Shown piece after piece: positions 63,075 through 64,000 of a stretch of DNA of 64,000 nt. Source of the DNA: Cerrena zonata (lineage: Eukaryota; Basidiomycota; Agaricomycetes; Polyporales; Cerrenaceae); NCBI GenBank assembly GCA_038087015.1, contig JASBNA010000033.1, positions 310,001 through 374,000 on the forward strand, written 5' to 3'. Position numbers and translations under genes: made by a program. The notes below the pieces were generated by a model. It was not told where the DNA came from and ran no database searches. It saw only the letters and a list, made by a program, of their open reading frames with translations. How positions within the stretch are numbered: the stretch's first letter is position 1; each line of letters opens with the position of its first letter.

Positions 63075-64000
63075 ATGAAGATGTTAACTAAATTCGAATC
63101 CAAGTCCTCAAGGGCTAAGGGGGTTGCTTTCCATCCTAAAAGACCTTGGGTTCTTGTTGCTTTACATTCCTCCACCATCCAATTGTGGGATTATCGTATG
63201 GGGACTTTGATAGATCGTTTTGAAGACCATGATGGCCCAGTTAGATGCGTTGACTTCCACCCTACTCAACCATTATTTGTTAGTGGTAGTGATGATTATT
63301 CAATTAAAGTTTGGTCTTTAAATACTCGTAAATGTATCTTCACTTTGAATGGTCATTTGGATTATCTTCGTACTGTTTCTTTCCATCATGATTTACCTTG
63401 GATTTTATCTTGTTCTGATGATCAAACAATTAGAATTTGGAATTGGCAAAACCGTCAAGAAATTGCTTGTTTGACTGGTCATAACCATTATGTTATGTCT
63501 GCTCAATTCCACCCAAGTGATGACTTGATTGTTTCTGCATCTTTAGATCAAACTGTTAGAGTTTGGGATATCTCGGTTTAAGAAAGAAACATTCAGCTCC
63601 AACTTCTTCTATGAGATCTTTTGAAGAACAAATTCAAAGACAACAATTACCTCAACAAGATATCTTTGGAAATGTCAATGCCATTGTTAAATATGTTTTA
63701 GAAGGTCACGACAAAGGTGTCAACTGGGCTGCTTTCCATCCTACTTTACCTTTGATTGTTTCTGCCGCTGATGATAGATTAGTCAAATTATGGAGAATGA
63801 GTGATACTAAAGCGTGGGAAGTTGATACTTGCAGAGGTCATACTGGTAATGTATTGAGCGCGGTCTTCCATCCTCATCAAGATTTAATTTTATCTGTGTC
63901 TGACGATAAAACTATAAGAGTTTGGGATTTGAATAAAAGAACTCCAGTTAAACAATTCAGACGTGAACATGATAGATTCTGGTTGGTTGCTTCCCACCCA
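63075..64000 (+). CDS. COP1: Alpha-COP (Cop1/Ret1), 3' end beyond the window, one frameshift
   Basis: It starts [21 protein letters not shown], the conserved alpha-COP N-terminus, and contains the first six or so WD repeats of its propeller (for example IQLWDYR, IKVWSLN, IRIWNWQ, VRVWDIS). The first frame ends at 63581. The following frame is open from about 63575 to 64000 with more WD repeats ([15 protein letters not shown]), so one G is missing in TCGGTTTAA (probably TCGGGT). The full protein should be about 1200 residues and continue to the right. Alpha-COP is the large subunit of the coatomer that retrieves ER proteins from the Golgi by binding KKXX tails. It is essential, so a true null is unlikely. 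Confidence 0.93.

Overview
This is nuclear DNA of a budding yeast from the CTG-Ser (Candida/Lodderomyces) clade. The genes are compact and mostly intronless. Two clear spliceosomal introns are present (RPS21, VMA1), each with a TACTAAC branch point. Base composition is AT-rich with long T/A tracts. Leu is mostly TTA/TTG and Arg mostly AGA, and CTG is rare. Two in-frame CTG codons fall where the protein family prefers Ser or another small residue: the last WD repeat of the U5-40K protein, and Bro1 residue 154. An intein in VMA1 and a gene order that I recall as Candida albicans-like in blocks point to a relative of C. albicans. I cannot name the species.

Left block (1-22.4 kb): an Mtc4-like protein cut by the window edge, a TXNL1-type thioredoxin/PITH protein, MDM38 (mitochondrial LETM1 family), DUT1 (with an MluI cell-cycle box), a DUF1746 membrane protein, TIF1 (eIF4A), glycogenin, RPS21 (intron, Tbf1/Cbf1-type promoter), TRM2, a Gcr1/Hot1-type transcription factor with a 2-kb upstream region, LCB3 and a Rho4-like GTPase.

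Right block (23.8-64 kb): TOS1, a Zn2Cys6 regulator, PP2A catalytic subunit, a complex I NDUFA9-type subunit, OHCU decarboxylase, VMA1 with intron and 468-residue intein, an unrecognised gene, a mitochondrial K+/H+ exchange-related (Mrx19-type) gene, an Srf1-like membrane protein, CDC53, U5-40K, a SNF2 ATPase, an ABCC transporter, BRO1, UTR2 (CRH2-type) and COP1 cut by the right edge.

Three things deserve attention. (1) The VMA1 intein keeps its splicing residues, but its second LAGLIDADG motif has Asn in place of the catalytic Asp, and its Arg codon use differs sharply from its host gene. (2) Eight genes contain reading-frame breaks, 14 in total. Eight single-base losses and one gain are scattered over seven genes, while UTR2 alone carries five one-base gains. 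This looks like homopolymer error in the assembly, except that the UTR2 cluster could be real decay. (3) An ACCCGTRC motif resembling a Rap1 site recurs about ten times, in every case noticed between genes. No CRISPR array, transposon, rRNA or intact tRNA gene was seen.
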